9,325 bases of DNA from Chloroflexota bacterium (GCA_016210285.1 JACQUN010000021.1:1-9325); one strand, 5' to 3'; shown: positions 1 through 7,478, numbered from the stretch's first letter. The notes: generated by a model from the sequence alone, not told the origin. A program made the numbers and translations.

Positions 1-100
1 GGGGTCTGGGGGTGTCCCCCAGATACAATTTACCCCCCCTTCCTGGCCAGGAAGGGGGCAGGGGGATGGTCGAAAAGGGTTTTTCATCACCCTACTAAAA
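1..100. repeat. Intergenic block with two perfect palindromes
   Basis: Two clean inverted repeats lie side by side. TCTGGGGG (5-12) pairs with CCCCCAGA (16-23) around a 3-base loop. Positions 35-58 form a 24-base perfect palindrome centred on GGCC (45-48). A looser A/T element follows at about 66-94, where GATGG...AAAA is mirrored by TTTT...CATCACC. No reading frame here looks coding. The layout resembles REP-like intergenic elements that I recall from Dehalococcoidia-type genomes, but this window has only one copy, so repetition in the genome is inferred. It could act as a terminator for an unseen upstream gene; no long T-run directly follows either hairpin. Confidence 0.6.
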
Positions 101-125
101 GACCCTGCGCCTCATGCTGCAAGGC

Positions 126-155
126 TTGTCGCTGGGGGGCATCAGGCGGTAGGAT
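126..155 (+). promoter_or_regulatory. Weak sigma-70-like promoter candidate
   Basis: TTGTCG at 126-131 and TAGGAT at 150-155 are separated by 18 bases. Each box matches the consensus at 4 of 6 positions. The predicted transcript start, near 162, would lie just upstream of a good Shine-Dalgarno sequence at 184-190. In GC-rich DNA such matches arise by chance, so this is only the best candidate ahead of the nucleotidyltransferase gene. Confidence 0.25.
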
Positions 156-199
156 GGAAGTTCGAAGAGAGAGGCAGTGAGCAGGGGGAGTGACACGCG

Positions 200-286
200 A
201 TGATGCTCGAATCCGGGGAGAAGCGCAGGACAGCGGGCGGAGCTCGCCGCTACAGTGAATGGCTGTTGCTATGGCCGACCAGGTAG
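200..286 (+). CDS. Possible 28-aa upstream ORF overlapping the nucleotidyltransferase start
   Basis: A short ORF starts at an ATG-ATG pair (200-205), 9 bases after the purine-rich GGGGGAG at 184-190, and stops with TAG at 284-286. It encodes 28 residues, basic in the middle and ending in a short hydrophobic stretch (WLLLWP). It runs 28 bases into the nucleotidyltransferase gene in another frame. The only good Shine-Dalgarno sequence in this leader serves this ORF rather than the ATG at 259, so it could couple translation to the next gene. The peptide has no recognised family and could equally be chance. The evidence is position and ribosome binding site only. Confidence 0.25.
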   Translation: MMLESGEKRRTAGGARRYSEWLLLWPTR

Positions 287-1047
287 CGCCTCCCGCTGTA
301 CTGCCGCAGGTTGTGATCCTGGCGGGGGGCCTTGGCACCCGGCTCATGCCTTATACAGAGACCATCCCCAAGGCCCTGGTGCCTGTCCAGGGCAGGCCTT
401 TTGTGGAGCTCCAGCTTCGCCAGCTCCGCCGCCAGGGCATTCGAGAGGTGGTCCTGTGCTTGGGACACCTGGCCGAACAGATACAGGCGTATCTGGGTGA
501 CGGTTCGCGGCTGGGTGTCCAGGTCACCTACAGCCTTGAAGGAGAGACCCTCCTTGGGACCGCCGGCGCATTGAAGAACGCTGAGCGCATGCTCCACGAC
601 CCCTTCTTCGTGATGTACGGCGACTCCTACCTGACTGTGGACTTCGCCCAGGTGCTGGCGCATTTTCAGCAGTTCGACAAGGGAGCCCTGATGGTCGTGT
701 ACAGGAACCTGGACCGCTACGACCGGAGCAACGTCGTCGTCGGTCCTTCCACATCCTTCCAGGGAAGGACGGGAAGGATGGTCAAGGTCTATGACAAGCG
801 GAGAAATCCTTCCGCGGAAGGACCAGGGATGGAGCACATTGACTATGGCCTGGCCCTCCTCCGGAAGGGGTGCTTGGCCCTGGTCCCGTCAGGCACGCCC
901 TCTTCCCTGGAAGCGATGTATCAACAGCTTGTCGAGCATGGCGAGCTCCTGGCCTTTGAGACCCAGGAGCGTTTCTACGAGGTGGGCTCGCCTGCAGGGC
1001 TGGAGGAGTTCCGACGCCTGGTGGCCGAGGGCAAGCTATCAGTGTGA
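259..1047 (+). CDS. Sugar-1-phosphate nucleotidyltransferase (HddC/RmlA-like)
   Basis: This 262-aa protein is a cytosolic enzyme that should join a sugar 1-phosphate to an NTP, giving an NDP-sugar and pyrophosphate for glycan or envelope synthesis. The nucleotide-binding signature LAGGLGTRL is at residues 21-29, followed by P-K-A-L-V-P at 37-42. LLGTAGAL is at 98-105, and the metal-binding MYGDS with Asp122 is near 119-123. The C-terminal Y-E-V-G-S-P stretch is also typical of the family. Full length fits the compact single-domain members, with no left-handed beta-helix acyltransferase domain. Motifs resemble mannose- or heptose-1-phosphate guanylyltransferases, but the sequence does not settle the sugar or the base. 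The ATG at 259 directly follows an in-frame stop (256-258). ATG 271 is an alternative start; neither has a strong ribosome binding site, and the conserved core begins only near residue 15. No other sugar-pathway gene is adjacent. Confidence 0.88.
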   Translation: MAVAMADQVAPPAVLPQVVILAGGLGTRLMPYTETIPKALVPVQGRPFVELQLRQLRRQGIREVVLCLGHLAEQIQAYLGDGSRLGVQVTYSLEGETLLGTAGALKNAERMLHDPFFVMYGDSYLTVDFAQVLAHFQQFDKGALMVVYRNLDRYDRSNVVVGPSTSFQGRTGRMVKVYDKRRNPSAEGPGMEHIDYGLALLRKGCLALVPSGTPSSLEAMYQQLVEHGELLAFETQERFYEVGSPAGLEEFRRLVAEGKLSV

Positions 1048-1151
1048 GCAGTGCGTGAGGCGCGGGGCAGGCGCCAGGGTTGAGGGCGCTCAATGTGGGG
1101 AGGCCTGGGCTGCCCGCCCGGCCACCGACCCTGGTTGGGGAGGCTAGAGTC

Positions 1152-2381
1152 GTGCGTCTCCTCGGTTTGCTTCTTGGACTCACTCTACTCCTTGCAGGCG
1201 CGGGTGCGTCACATGCGCTGGTTGCGGGGGGCTCGGTGTCCGCCCAGGCACCCCAGGTGAAGGTGGAGAGCGTGGTGACCGGGTTGGAGGTGCCCTGGTC
1301 GCTGGCCTTTGCCCCCGACGGGCGCCTGTTCATCGCCGAGCGCCCTGGCCGGATCAGGGTATTCCAGGATGGCCAGCTCCTGGCAACCCCCTTGGTCACT
1401 ATCCCGGTGTTCCACTTCATCGAGGCGGGGCTCATGGGCCTGACCCTGGACCCCGACTTCGCCGCCAACGGCTTTCTGTACGTGTGCTACACCTACAAAA
1501 GCACGCAGGGCGCCACCGTGAACCGCATCTCTCGCTTCACCGCCGTCGGGAACACCGGGCAGAACGAGACTGTCCTGCTGGACGGGATTGCTGGGGAGAA
1601 CATTCACAACGGCTGCCGGATCAAGTTCGGCCCGGATGGGAAGCTCTATGCGACCATGGGGGAGGCCAGCCAGCCCAACTTGGCCCAGGATCTGGCTTCC
1701 CTGAACGGCAAGGTCCTGCGCCTCAACCCCGATGGCTCCGTGCCAGCGGACAACCCCTTCCCAGGCTCCTACGTTCTTACCTACGGGCACCGCAACCCGC
1801 AGGGGCTGGCCTTCCACCCGCTCACAGGGAAGCTCTTCATCACGGAGCACGGACCTGCCTTTGGGGATGAGGTCAACATCGTGATTCCCGGGAAGAACTA
1901 CGGCTGGCCGTTCCACGCCGGGGTTGCGAACAACCCCAACCTGGTTGACCCCATCCTGGAGTTCACCCCCACCATTGCCCCCGCGGGGGCTACGTTCTCT
2001 ACGGGGAATGCGTTGCCAGCGGAGTGGAGGAACAACCTCTTCTTCGTGACGCTGAGGGCAGCCCATGTCCACAGGGTTGTCCTGGACCCCGTTGACAACT
2101 CCACGGTGCTCTCCCACGAGGAGCTTTTCAGCGGCCAGTTCGGGCGGCTTCGGGATATTGTCCAGGGGCCGGATGGTTTCCTGTACTTCACCACCAGCAA
2201 CCGCGATGGCCGCGGCACAGCCACGGCGGGCGACGACCGCGTCCTCCGTATCGTGCCCGGCGTGTCTTCCACCCCGACGCCGCTTCCCGGGGTGAGGGCG
2301 TCTCTGGCAGTGGGTTTGGCAGCGGGCCTGGGGCTGCTGTCCCTCTGGCTCGTGATGCGCCGGCGGATGCGGCAACCCTGA
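1152..2381 (+). CDS. Membrane-tailed PQQ-dependent sugar (glucose/sorbosone) dehydrogenase family protein
   Basis: The predicted 409-aa product is a six-bladed beta-propeller oxidoreductase of the soluble glucose dehydrogenase/YliI (Asd) type, expected outside the membrane and oxidising sugars with PQQ. Family motifs run in order: GLEVPWSLAFAPDG near the N-terminus, GLMGLTLDPDF, an I-H-N-G-x-R segment with the likely catalytic His152, GHRNPQG with Arg214 and Gln217, then ITEHGP, GDEVN and NYGWP. I chose the GTG at 1152 because GGGGAGG (1137-1143) lies 8 bases upstream and the next residues form a signal peptide (RLLGLLLGLTLLLAGAGA). The longer TTG start at 1080 would put an arginine- and proline-rich leader before it. 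The C-terminus has a Pro/Thr linker, one hydrophobic helix (about 383-401) and an Arg-rich end, so the protein is probably anchored. Substrate and actual PQQ use are not shown; no pqq gene is present here. Confidence 0.85.
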   Translation: MRLLGLLLGLTLLLAGAGASHALVAGGSVSAQAPQVKVESVVTGLEVPWSLAFAPDGRLFIAERPGRIRVFQDGQLLATPLVTIPVFHFIEAGLMGLTLDPDFAANGFLYVCYTYKSTQGATVNRISRFTAVGNTGQNETVLLDGIAGENIHNGCRIKFGPDGKLYATMGEASQPNLAQDLASLNGKVLRLNPDGSVPADNPFPGSYVLTYGHRNPQGLAFHPLTGKLFITEHGPAFGDEVNIVIPGKNYGWPFHAGVANNPNLVDPILEFTPTIAPAGATFSTGNALPAEWRNNLFFVTLRAAHVHRVVLDPVDNSTVLSHEELFSGQFGRLRDIVQGPDGFLYFTTSNRDGRGTATAGDDRVLRIVPGVSSTPTPLPGVRASLAVGLAAGLGLLSLWLVMRRRMRQP

Positions 2382-2400
2382 GATGCTCCCGGGCTGGCCC

Positions 2401-3966
2401 CTAGCGCCGGGCGGTGGCCAGCGCCGCCGGGAGGCGTAGCGTCCGATGGCCTTTGCTGCGCAGGCGCTCCACGAGCAGGGAGAGCACCCCGGAATCGTAG
2501 CTCTCGGGCGCCACTACCACGACCGCAGCGGGGGGCGGTATCCGCTCCGTTGCCTGCTGAAGGGCCTTCCAGGCGGGGTCGTGCCGGGCCTGAAGGTTCA
2601 GGACCTGGAGCTCCAGCTCCAGGATGCCCTGGAGCTTCTGCGCCGGCTCCGTGGTCAGCGTCCGGAGCTGCCCCAGCGTCCGGCGCAGTCGTTGTGCATC
2701 CACAGGATGCCACTGCCGTTCGGGCCGCTGCACCAGGGTGATCCGGTCGCAAAGGGAGAGGGCCTGCTGGACAGCCTCTCGGGGGCTTAGCGGGAGGGTG
2801 GAAGCCAGGACATCCTGGTAGTTGTAGGCTGCGATGGCGATGGGGATCTCCTCTCGGGCCAGGGTCAAGGCTGTGATAAGCAGGTCGTGGGCCAGGGTAT
2901 CCGCCTCCGTCGGGTCTCTGCCCACCAGGGCGACGGCCAGGATCGCCGCCTCACCAGGGGTCTCGAGGAACTCTCTGATGACCAGTTGGCCCAGCTTGAT
3001 GGTGTGCTTCCAGTCCAGGTCCTTGAGCCGGTCCCCGGGCTGATAGGCGCGGGCCCCGTAGTACTCAATGCCCCGTCGAGGCCCCTTCAGGAGCCTGGCG
3101 ACCGCAGGGGCTACGGGTGCGGTGCCTGCCGCAGTCTCCTGGAGGTAGCGCCGGGCCAGCCAGGCGGCATAGCGAGCCCGTGGCGTTATCCGCAGTTCGA
3201 TGGCCTCAATGGTGCGGCACCGCAGGAGGATGCCGTGGGGGTCCAGGAGAGAGAGCTGGAGCTGAAGAGCTGCGGGGCCGGCGAGGGGTGGGGTAAGCGT
3301 CACTTGAAGCAGGACCTCCTGCCCTGGCTGGAGCTGGGTCTCGCTGGGGGACACCGCTGCCCACGGGTGCGGTGTAGTGACCCACACGCTCAGGGGCGAC
3401 GTCCCCTCGTTCTTCAGAGGGCACGTGGTCTCCACCCGGTCACCGACCAGGGCGCGGACGCGGGAGCGGGGAGTACGGAGTGGCCAGCCCCGCAGCGAGT
3501 GCCATGCCAGCGCACCCCTGGCCAGCAGATAGGCCAACAGAATGCCGCCGCTCAGCGCCACCGTAGGGCTGGAGGCCAATGCCCCTGCCGCCGCCGTCAG
3601 CAGGGCGCAGGCAGCGAGGGCCTTGGACAGCCCCGTAGGACGCCACCCCTGCTGGAATCCCGGGCTAGCTGTGGCCTGCGCGGCACGGCGCACCGCCGTG
3701 TCCACGATGGGGAGCAGCGGCAGCGCCAGGAGGGAAGGAAAGGGGCGCGGGATAAGCTCAGCGGCCTCTACCCCCAGGGGCAGGAAGACGAGGGTTGCCA
3801 GGGTCAGCAGGAGGAAGGTCAGGGGCGCCGGGGGGCGGTAGAGGGAGTACGCCCAGACCCCCAGGAGGACAACGGTGGACAGGGAGAAGGGCAGCCCAGC
3901 CAGGATGGCAGCCCCGGTGAGAAGCAAGAGAACATAGATGTGGGGAAGCAGGTTCCGACGTCGCAT
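2401..3966 (-). CDS. DUF58 domain membrane protein, MoxR partner
   Basis: This 521-aa protein is the last gene of the minus-strand operon. The N-terminal ~155 residues hold several hydrophobic helices (about 9-27, 31-43, 50-66, 113-131, 135-153). A beta-rich region (about 165-260) follows, then the DUF58 signature at about 302-333: YYGARAYQPGD, D-W-K, and LVIREF. DUF58 proteins commonly sit beside MoxR ATPases and carry a von Willebrand A-like fold. In this one the usual metal site motif (DxSxS) is not visible where expected, around residues 343-356, which read VALVGRDPTE in the middle. The ATG at 3966 lies 11 bases after the moxR stop. GGAGG is 15 bases upstream, rather far, so coupling to moxR is likely. 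The gene converges with the dehydrogenase gene across 19 bases. Family assignment is strong; the function (membrane partner of MoxR in assembly or maturation of envelope components) is inferred from relatives. Confidence 0.88.
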   Translation of the reverse strand: MRRRNLLPHIYVLLLLTGAAILAGLPFSLSTVVLLGVWAYSLYRPPAPLTFLLLTLATLVFLPLGVEAAELIPRPFPSLLALPLLPIVDTAVRRAAQATASPGFQQGWRPTGLSKALAACALLTAAAGALASSPTVALSGGILLAYLLARGALAWHSLRGWPLRTPRSRVRALVGDRVETTCPLKNEGTSPLSVWVTTPHPWAAVSPSETQLQPGQEVLLQVTLTPPLAGPAALQLQLSLLDPHGILLRCRTIEAIELRITPRARYAAWLARRYLQETAAGTAPVAPAVARLLKGPRRGIEYYGARAYQPGDRLKDLDWKHTIKLGQLVIREFLETPGEAAILAVALVGRDPTEADTLAHDLLITALTLAREEIPIAIAAYNYQDVLASTLPLSPREAVQQALSLCDRITLVQRPERQWHPVDAQRLRRTLGQLRTLTTEPAQKLQGILELELQVLNLQARHDPAWKALQQATERIPPPAAVVVVAPESYDSGVLSLLVERLRSKGHRTLRLPAALATARR

Positions 3967-3977
3967 GGCGCGCGGGC

Positions 3978-4919
3978 CTAGCCTCCAGCCCTGGGCACCG
4001 GGAGCTCCTCCAGTACCCGGGCAACAATCTTGGAAGCAGTCACCTGCTCCATCTCCGCCTCCGGCTTCACCCGGATGCGGTGCTCCAGAATGGACACCGC
4101 CAGCGCCTTGACATCATCGGGGATGACAAAGCCCCGGCCCTCCATGAGCGCCATGCCCCTGGCCCCACGGAAGAAGCCGATGGTAGCGCGGGGGCTGGGG
4201 CCCACCAGCACGTCGGCGTCCTCCCGGACCCGGCGGACCAGCGAGACGATGTACTCGCGCACGTTGTCTGCCACGAAGACCCTCTTGGCCTCCTCCCGTA
4301 GCCTGAGCACCTCCTCTGGCGTGACGACGGGCGTGACGGCGGGGTCTTCCAGGCTGTCCACCCGACGCAGGACCTCCGCCTCTTCCTCGACCGACGGGTA
4401 GCCACTCCACAGGCGGAACATGAAGCGGTCCATCTGGACCTCGGTGAGGGGGTAGGTGCCCTCGGCTCCGTAGGGGATCTGGGTCGCCACCAGGATGAAG
4501 GGCTTGGGGAGGGGATGGAGCCTCCCCTCGATGGTAACGGTGCCCTCTTGCATCGCCTCCAGGAAGGCTGCCTGCGTGCGGGGCGTAGTGCGGTTCAGCT
4601 CGTCGGCCAGCACCACGTGGGCAAAGAGGGGCCCTGCGATGAACCTGGTGTTGCCATCAAGGGTGTACAGGTAGAAGCCAGTGATGTCGGTGGGGAGCAT
4701 GTCGGGGGTAAGCTGGACTCGCTTGAACTCCCCTCCGATGATGCGGGCGAAGGTCTTGGCGAGCATGGTCTTCGCGGTGCCTGGGAATCCTTCGATGAGC
4801 ACATGCCCACCCCCCAGGAGCGCGACAACCATGAGCTGTTTCGCCTGGGTTTTCCCTACGATGACAGAGGACAGGCCTTCTACCATGCGGTTGATGATTG
4901 CCTGAGGTGCCTCAGCCAC
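3978..4919 (-). CDS. MoxR-family AAA+ ATPase
   Basis: This 313-aa cytosolic ATPase is thought, from family studies, to act as a chaperone or insertase-like remodeller of partner proteins. The Walker A motif GFPGTAKT is at residues 44-51, LTPDMLPTDITG at 70-81, Walker B VVLADE at 102-107 with the following LNR, and a sensor 2 region PSPRAT with Arg244 at 241-246. The sensor 1 segment reads VATQIP, with Ile148 where most MoxR proteins have Asn (ATQNP); subfamilies with a hydrophobic residue may exist. The frame stays open far upstream, but homology starts only here. The GTG at 4919 is preceded by AGGAAAGGGG at 7-base spacing and lies 2 bases after the DUF4350 stop. Length is normal for MoxR. 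The directly following DUF58 gene is its classic partner. Confidence 0.95.
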   Translation of the reverse strand: MAEAPQAIINRMVEGLSSVIVGKTQAKQLMVVALLGGGHVLIEGFPGTAKTMLAKTFARIIGGEFKRVQLTPDMLPTDITGFYLYTLDGNTRFIAGPLFAHVVLADELNRTTPRTQAAFLEAMQEGTVTIEGRLHPLPKPFILVATQIPYGAEGTYPLTEVQMDRFMFRLWSGYPSVEEEAEVLRRVDSLEDPAVTPVVTPEEVLRLREEAKRVFVADNVREYIVSLVRRVREDADVLVGPSPRATIGFFRGARGMALMEGRGFVIPDDVKALAVSILEHRIRVKPEAEMEQVTASKIVARVLEELPVPRAGG

Positions 4920-4921
4920 AG

Positions 4922-5812
4922 CTAAACCCCTTTCCTGAAGCGTAGTGAGAGCCAGGGCAGAACAATCGCCATCCCTGCCAGCAGCAGGGCTCCCGGGGAG
5001 GAGGCAGCGGCGGTGCGCAGCGTCCCCAGCATCGCCTTGGTCCGGTCGAAGGACTCCAACGGAAGGTGAGAGGTGTCGAGGAAGACCTGCCGCTGGGGGC
5101 CGGCGAGGCCCAGGGCGTTGCTGATGAAGACCTGGTTGTCCTCCAGGGCTATGGTGCCGTTGATGAGGATACTCGGGTCGCTTACTGCTACAACCATCCC
5201 ATCCCCAGATCTCAGGAATGCGATGACGGGGAAGGGGCCCAACGGCTCCTGGTCCTCCCAAAGCCTGTCGGGCTGCGTGTCCAGGAAGCTAAAGGGCGAC
5301 GAGCTCGCCACGACCTCGTTCCTGGCGACCCCCTGCAGGACGGTGGCGTGATTCAACACCAGGCGGCTTACCCCCGCAGACAGGGGCGAGGCGGTGAAGC
5401 TCACAACCCTGACGAGCTCGTTGTTCTTGTAATAGAACAGGGGGTCCACCAGCGGGGCGCCGGAGAATCGGGCAGGGAGGGCAAGCCCCTCCAGCACCTG
5501 ATTTCCCCAGCGGTAGTCGTCCAGGAGGAAGAGGATGCCTCCACCGGCCAGGTAACGCTGGAGCGCTTGCAGGTCACCCCCGGTCAGCGGCCGGTAGGGG
5601 ATGAGCACGAGGACGGTTCGGTGCGGGTCCCGGGGGAGTCCAGACAGATCATCCAGAGGGGTGACGCTGAACTGGCTTCTGAAATCACGGAGGCCATTCC
5701 AGAACGGGTTGGTGGCCCTGAAGTCTGTGCTGGAGGGGTAGAGCCACAGGAGGAGAGCCAGGAGAATGCCTGTCGCCAGCGCCGTGAGGGCCACCACCCT
5801 AGAGAGAGGCAC
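4922..5812 (-). CDS. DUF4350-type membrane protein
   Basis: This 296-aa protein has one N-terminal membrane helix (about 7-25), an outside domain of roughly 220 residues, and a second helix (about 274-291) ending in basic residues. The domain opens with V-L-V-L-I-P-Y-R-P-L and a GGDLQALQRYLAGGGILFLL segment, the glutamine-amidotransferase-like fold typical of DUF4350. It closes with V-V-A-V-S-D-P-S-I-L-I-N-G, also characteristic. No catalytic Cys is seen, so a binding role is likelier than an enzymatic one. I chose the GTG at 5812 because AAGGAGG lies 8 bases upstream; this gives a 14-base overlap with the DUF4129 gene and translational coupling. Longer starts would add a basic non-homologous leader. 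DUF4350 genes are frequent companions of moxR, DUF58 and DUF4129; the molecular role is not known. Confidence 0.8.
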   Translation of the reverse strand: MPLSRVVALTALATGILLALLLWLYPSSTDFRATNPFWNGLRDFRSQFSVTPLDDLSGLPRDPHRTVLVLIPYRPLTGGDLQALQRYLAGGGILFLLDDYRWGNQVLEGLALPARFSGAPLVDPLFYYKNNELVRVVSFTASPLSAGVSRLVLNHATVLQGVARNEVVASSSPFSFLDTQPDRLWEDQEPLGPFPVIAFLRSGDGMVVAVSDPSILINGTIALEDNQVFISNALGLAGPQRQVFLDTSHLPLESFDRTKAMLGTLRTAAASSPGALLLAGMAIVLPWLSLRFRKGV

Positions 5813-7478
5813 GGCGCAGCCCTCCTTCGAGCTTCTGGCTGAGGTCTTCTGCCCGGAGGACCTCAGCATCATCGAGTGGGTACGGCGAGTACAGGGCCCG
5901 CTCCGCAATGCTCGTGAGGTGGGCCATGTCGCCCCGCCCATCGCCAAGGGGAAGCCCCATGGTCAGCTCGCGGAGTGTCTGGGAAGGCTTGAGGGCCGCC
6001 TGGAGAGCCTCTTGAGCTGCCAGGAGCACCCGCTCCAGCGCTTTGAGCACGCGTGCCCGCCCCTCGTCCATGCCCACCAGGGACGTCAGGCGGGCCAGCG
6101 GGGTCTCCACAGAGATCACGCCCTCTCCCTCCCCTGGCGCTGTTGGACGCTCTTCATGCCTGCGTCTGAGGTAGCGCCCGTTCAGCGCAATGGTCAGGTA
6201 GAGGGAGACGACTGCCAGCAGCGCGATGTTGGGGACATTGATGACCCAGAGGGTCAACTCCCGTTCCACGGGGCCGTTCCACGGCTCTTGTGGCTGGACA
6301 GCTATGTTGAGGTTCACGACGCCGCCCAGGAACAGGTTCCAGGGCAACGACAGGGATGCGTCAAAGCCCCCATCCCTGCCGGTGGTTGTGAGTTGGGTGG
6401 CCTGGCCCGCCTGCAGGGTGACCTGAGCGCCCTGCAGGGGCCCAAACTCCGAGGATGTCAGCCCGGAGACCGAGATGCGCCGCTTCAGCAGGACGACGGC
6501 TGATGAGCGCGCCTCCAGCGCTGGTAGGGCCCTGATGATCTCCAGCTCTCCCTTCCAGGACGCCTCGGCGAACTCCCTCTGTGCTGGCGCCACGACTACA
6601 AGGGTGTGCTTGCCCAGGGTCGCGTCCTCGGGTGGGGTGAACGCTACATCAAAGGAGCTGGGGACGGAAAGCTGCAGCAGCCTCTGCTCGTCTAACCAGA
6701 GCTCTATGGGCGTCAAGGGTTGCTCAGGGCGGCTCTCTCGGGTGAGCTTCCCCCTCACGCTCAGTGGAAGGCCTGGGTAACCCTTCGGCTCCGCTTCCAC
6801 CTCAATGACCGTCTTGAGCCTCGGCGCCAGTGTTGGGATCACAGGGAGGGCCTCTTCCCCCAGGGCGACGCGCGTACGGGTGCCATGCAGGGTAGCGTAG
6901 TCAAGCGTCAGGGCTTGCAGCCGCCGCAGGGCTTCTTGCAACTGCTCGTGGTATTGCAGGTTCCGTGCCGCCACTGTCCCCTTCAGGAGGCCGGTGGCCT
7001 CCACGAGGATGTCACTCGCCTGGCGGATGTCCTCCGCCAGTGCCCCCGCTCGGGCCAGAAGCGCTCGGCCATGCTGAAGCTCTTGGAGGGCCTCCTCCTT
7101 CCGCTCCTGTCGCAACAGCGAAGCAGCGCTGTTCAGGGAGTCCTGGAGCTCCTGCATGGTTGTCGCGAACTGCGAGAGGAGGCCATTGTAACGCTCCGCT
7201 ATGAAACGCAGCTCCGGTGGCAACTGGACGTAGCGCATTGTGTCAAGCAGGCGGCTGGCGTCTTCAAAGCGTGCTTCACTCACGAGGGACATGGTCTGGG
7301 AGTAGAAACGAAGCCAGGCGAAAGGGTCCAGAAGGGGGCGTTCGGCCTGGGCGGGGTCCTCGTGCGGAGTCGTAGGCTCAGCCGCAAGGCTCGCAAGCGG
7401 CCCAAGGGCGACGAGCAACGCCAACGCCACCAGGGGGAGAAGATAGCGCCTGAACCTTCTTTGGGCGGAAGAGTTCAT
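5799..7478 (-). CDS. Exported coiled-coil/Ig-like protein with C-terminal DUF4129 domain
   Basis: This 559-aa protein starts with a signal peptide (basic 7-11, hydrophobic 13-32, then AAEP). A helical region at about 55-195 is rich in Glu, Gln, Leu and Arg, with likely coiled coils. Two beta-rich modules follow: about 220-315, with PGLPLSVRGKL and a W-K-G-E-L-E edge, and about 325-410, with V-S-G-L and a G-R-D-G-G-F turn like carboxypeptidase-regulatory or Ig-like folds. One transmembrane helix (about 412-432) ends in RYLRRR. The cytosolic tail (about 455-559) has TLREL and ERALYSPYPLDDAEV, characteristic of DUF4129. The protein thus reaches from outside to the side where MoxR acts. The ATG at 7478 overlaps the previous stop as ATGA, so translation is coupled. 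Extracellular ligand binding is inferred from the architecture. The longer frame upstream belongs to the preceding gene region. Confidence 0.78.
   Translation of the reverse strand: MNSSAQRRFRRYLLPLVALALLVALGPLASLAAEPTTPHEDPAQAERPLLDPFAWLRFYSQTMSLVSEARFEDASRLLDTMRYVQLPPELRFIAERYNGLLSQFATTMQELQDSLNSAASLLRQERKEEALQELQHGRALLARAGALAEDIRQASDILVEATGLLKGTVAARNLQYHEQLQEALRRLQALTLDYATLHGTRTRVALGEEALPVIPTLAPRLKTVIEVEAEPKGYPGLPLSVRGKLTRESRPEQPLTPIELWLDEQRLLQLSVPSSFDVAFTPPEDATLGKHTLVVVAPAQREFAEASWKGELEIIRALPALEARSSAVVLLKRRISVSGLTSSEFGPLQGAQVTLQAGQATQLTTTGRDGGFDASLSLPWNLFLGGVVNLNIAVQPQEPWNGPVERELTLWVINVPNIALLAVVSLYLTIALNGRYLRRRHEERPTAPGEGEGVISVETPLARLTSLVGMDEGRARVLKALERVLLAAQEALQAALKPSQTLRELTMGLPLGDGRGDMAHLTSIAERALYSPYPLDDAEVLRAEDLSQKLEGGLRRASL

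Noticed and set aside
1..100. CRISPR repeats
   Set aside because: The block contains adjacent different palindromes, not regularly spaced identical repeats with unique spacers.
1048..1151. Possible gene start at TTG 1080 for the dehydrogenase
   Set aside because: The added residues are Arg/Pro-rich and would bury the signal peptide; GTG 1152 has an ideal Shine-Dalgarno sequence.
1209..2375. Long minus-strand open frame (388 codons) opposite the dehydrogenase gene
   Set aside because: It is a shadow of a strong GC-rich gene: the plus strand has clear family motifs, while this translation is Pro/Gly/Arg/His-rich without any domain.
2887..3981. Plus-strand open frame (364 codons) opposite the DUF58 gene
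   Set aside because: The translation is Gly/Gln/Arg-rich and low in hydrophobic core residues; the minus strand encodes a recognisable DUF58 protein.
4920..5261. N-terminal extension of the MoxR frame
   Set aside because: The extension lies wholly over the DUF4350 gene in another frame, is Pro/Gly/Arg-rich, and MoxR homology plus a ribosome site start at GTG 4919.
5066..5842. Plus-strand open frame (258 codons) opposite the DUF4350 gene
   Set aside because: It is a shadow frame with no motif, and the minus-strand gene has helices, domain signatures and a strong ribosome site.
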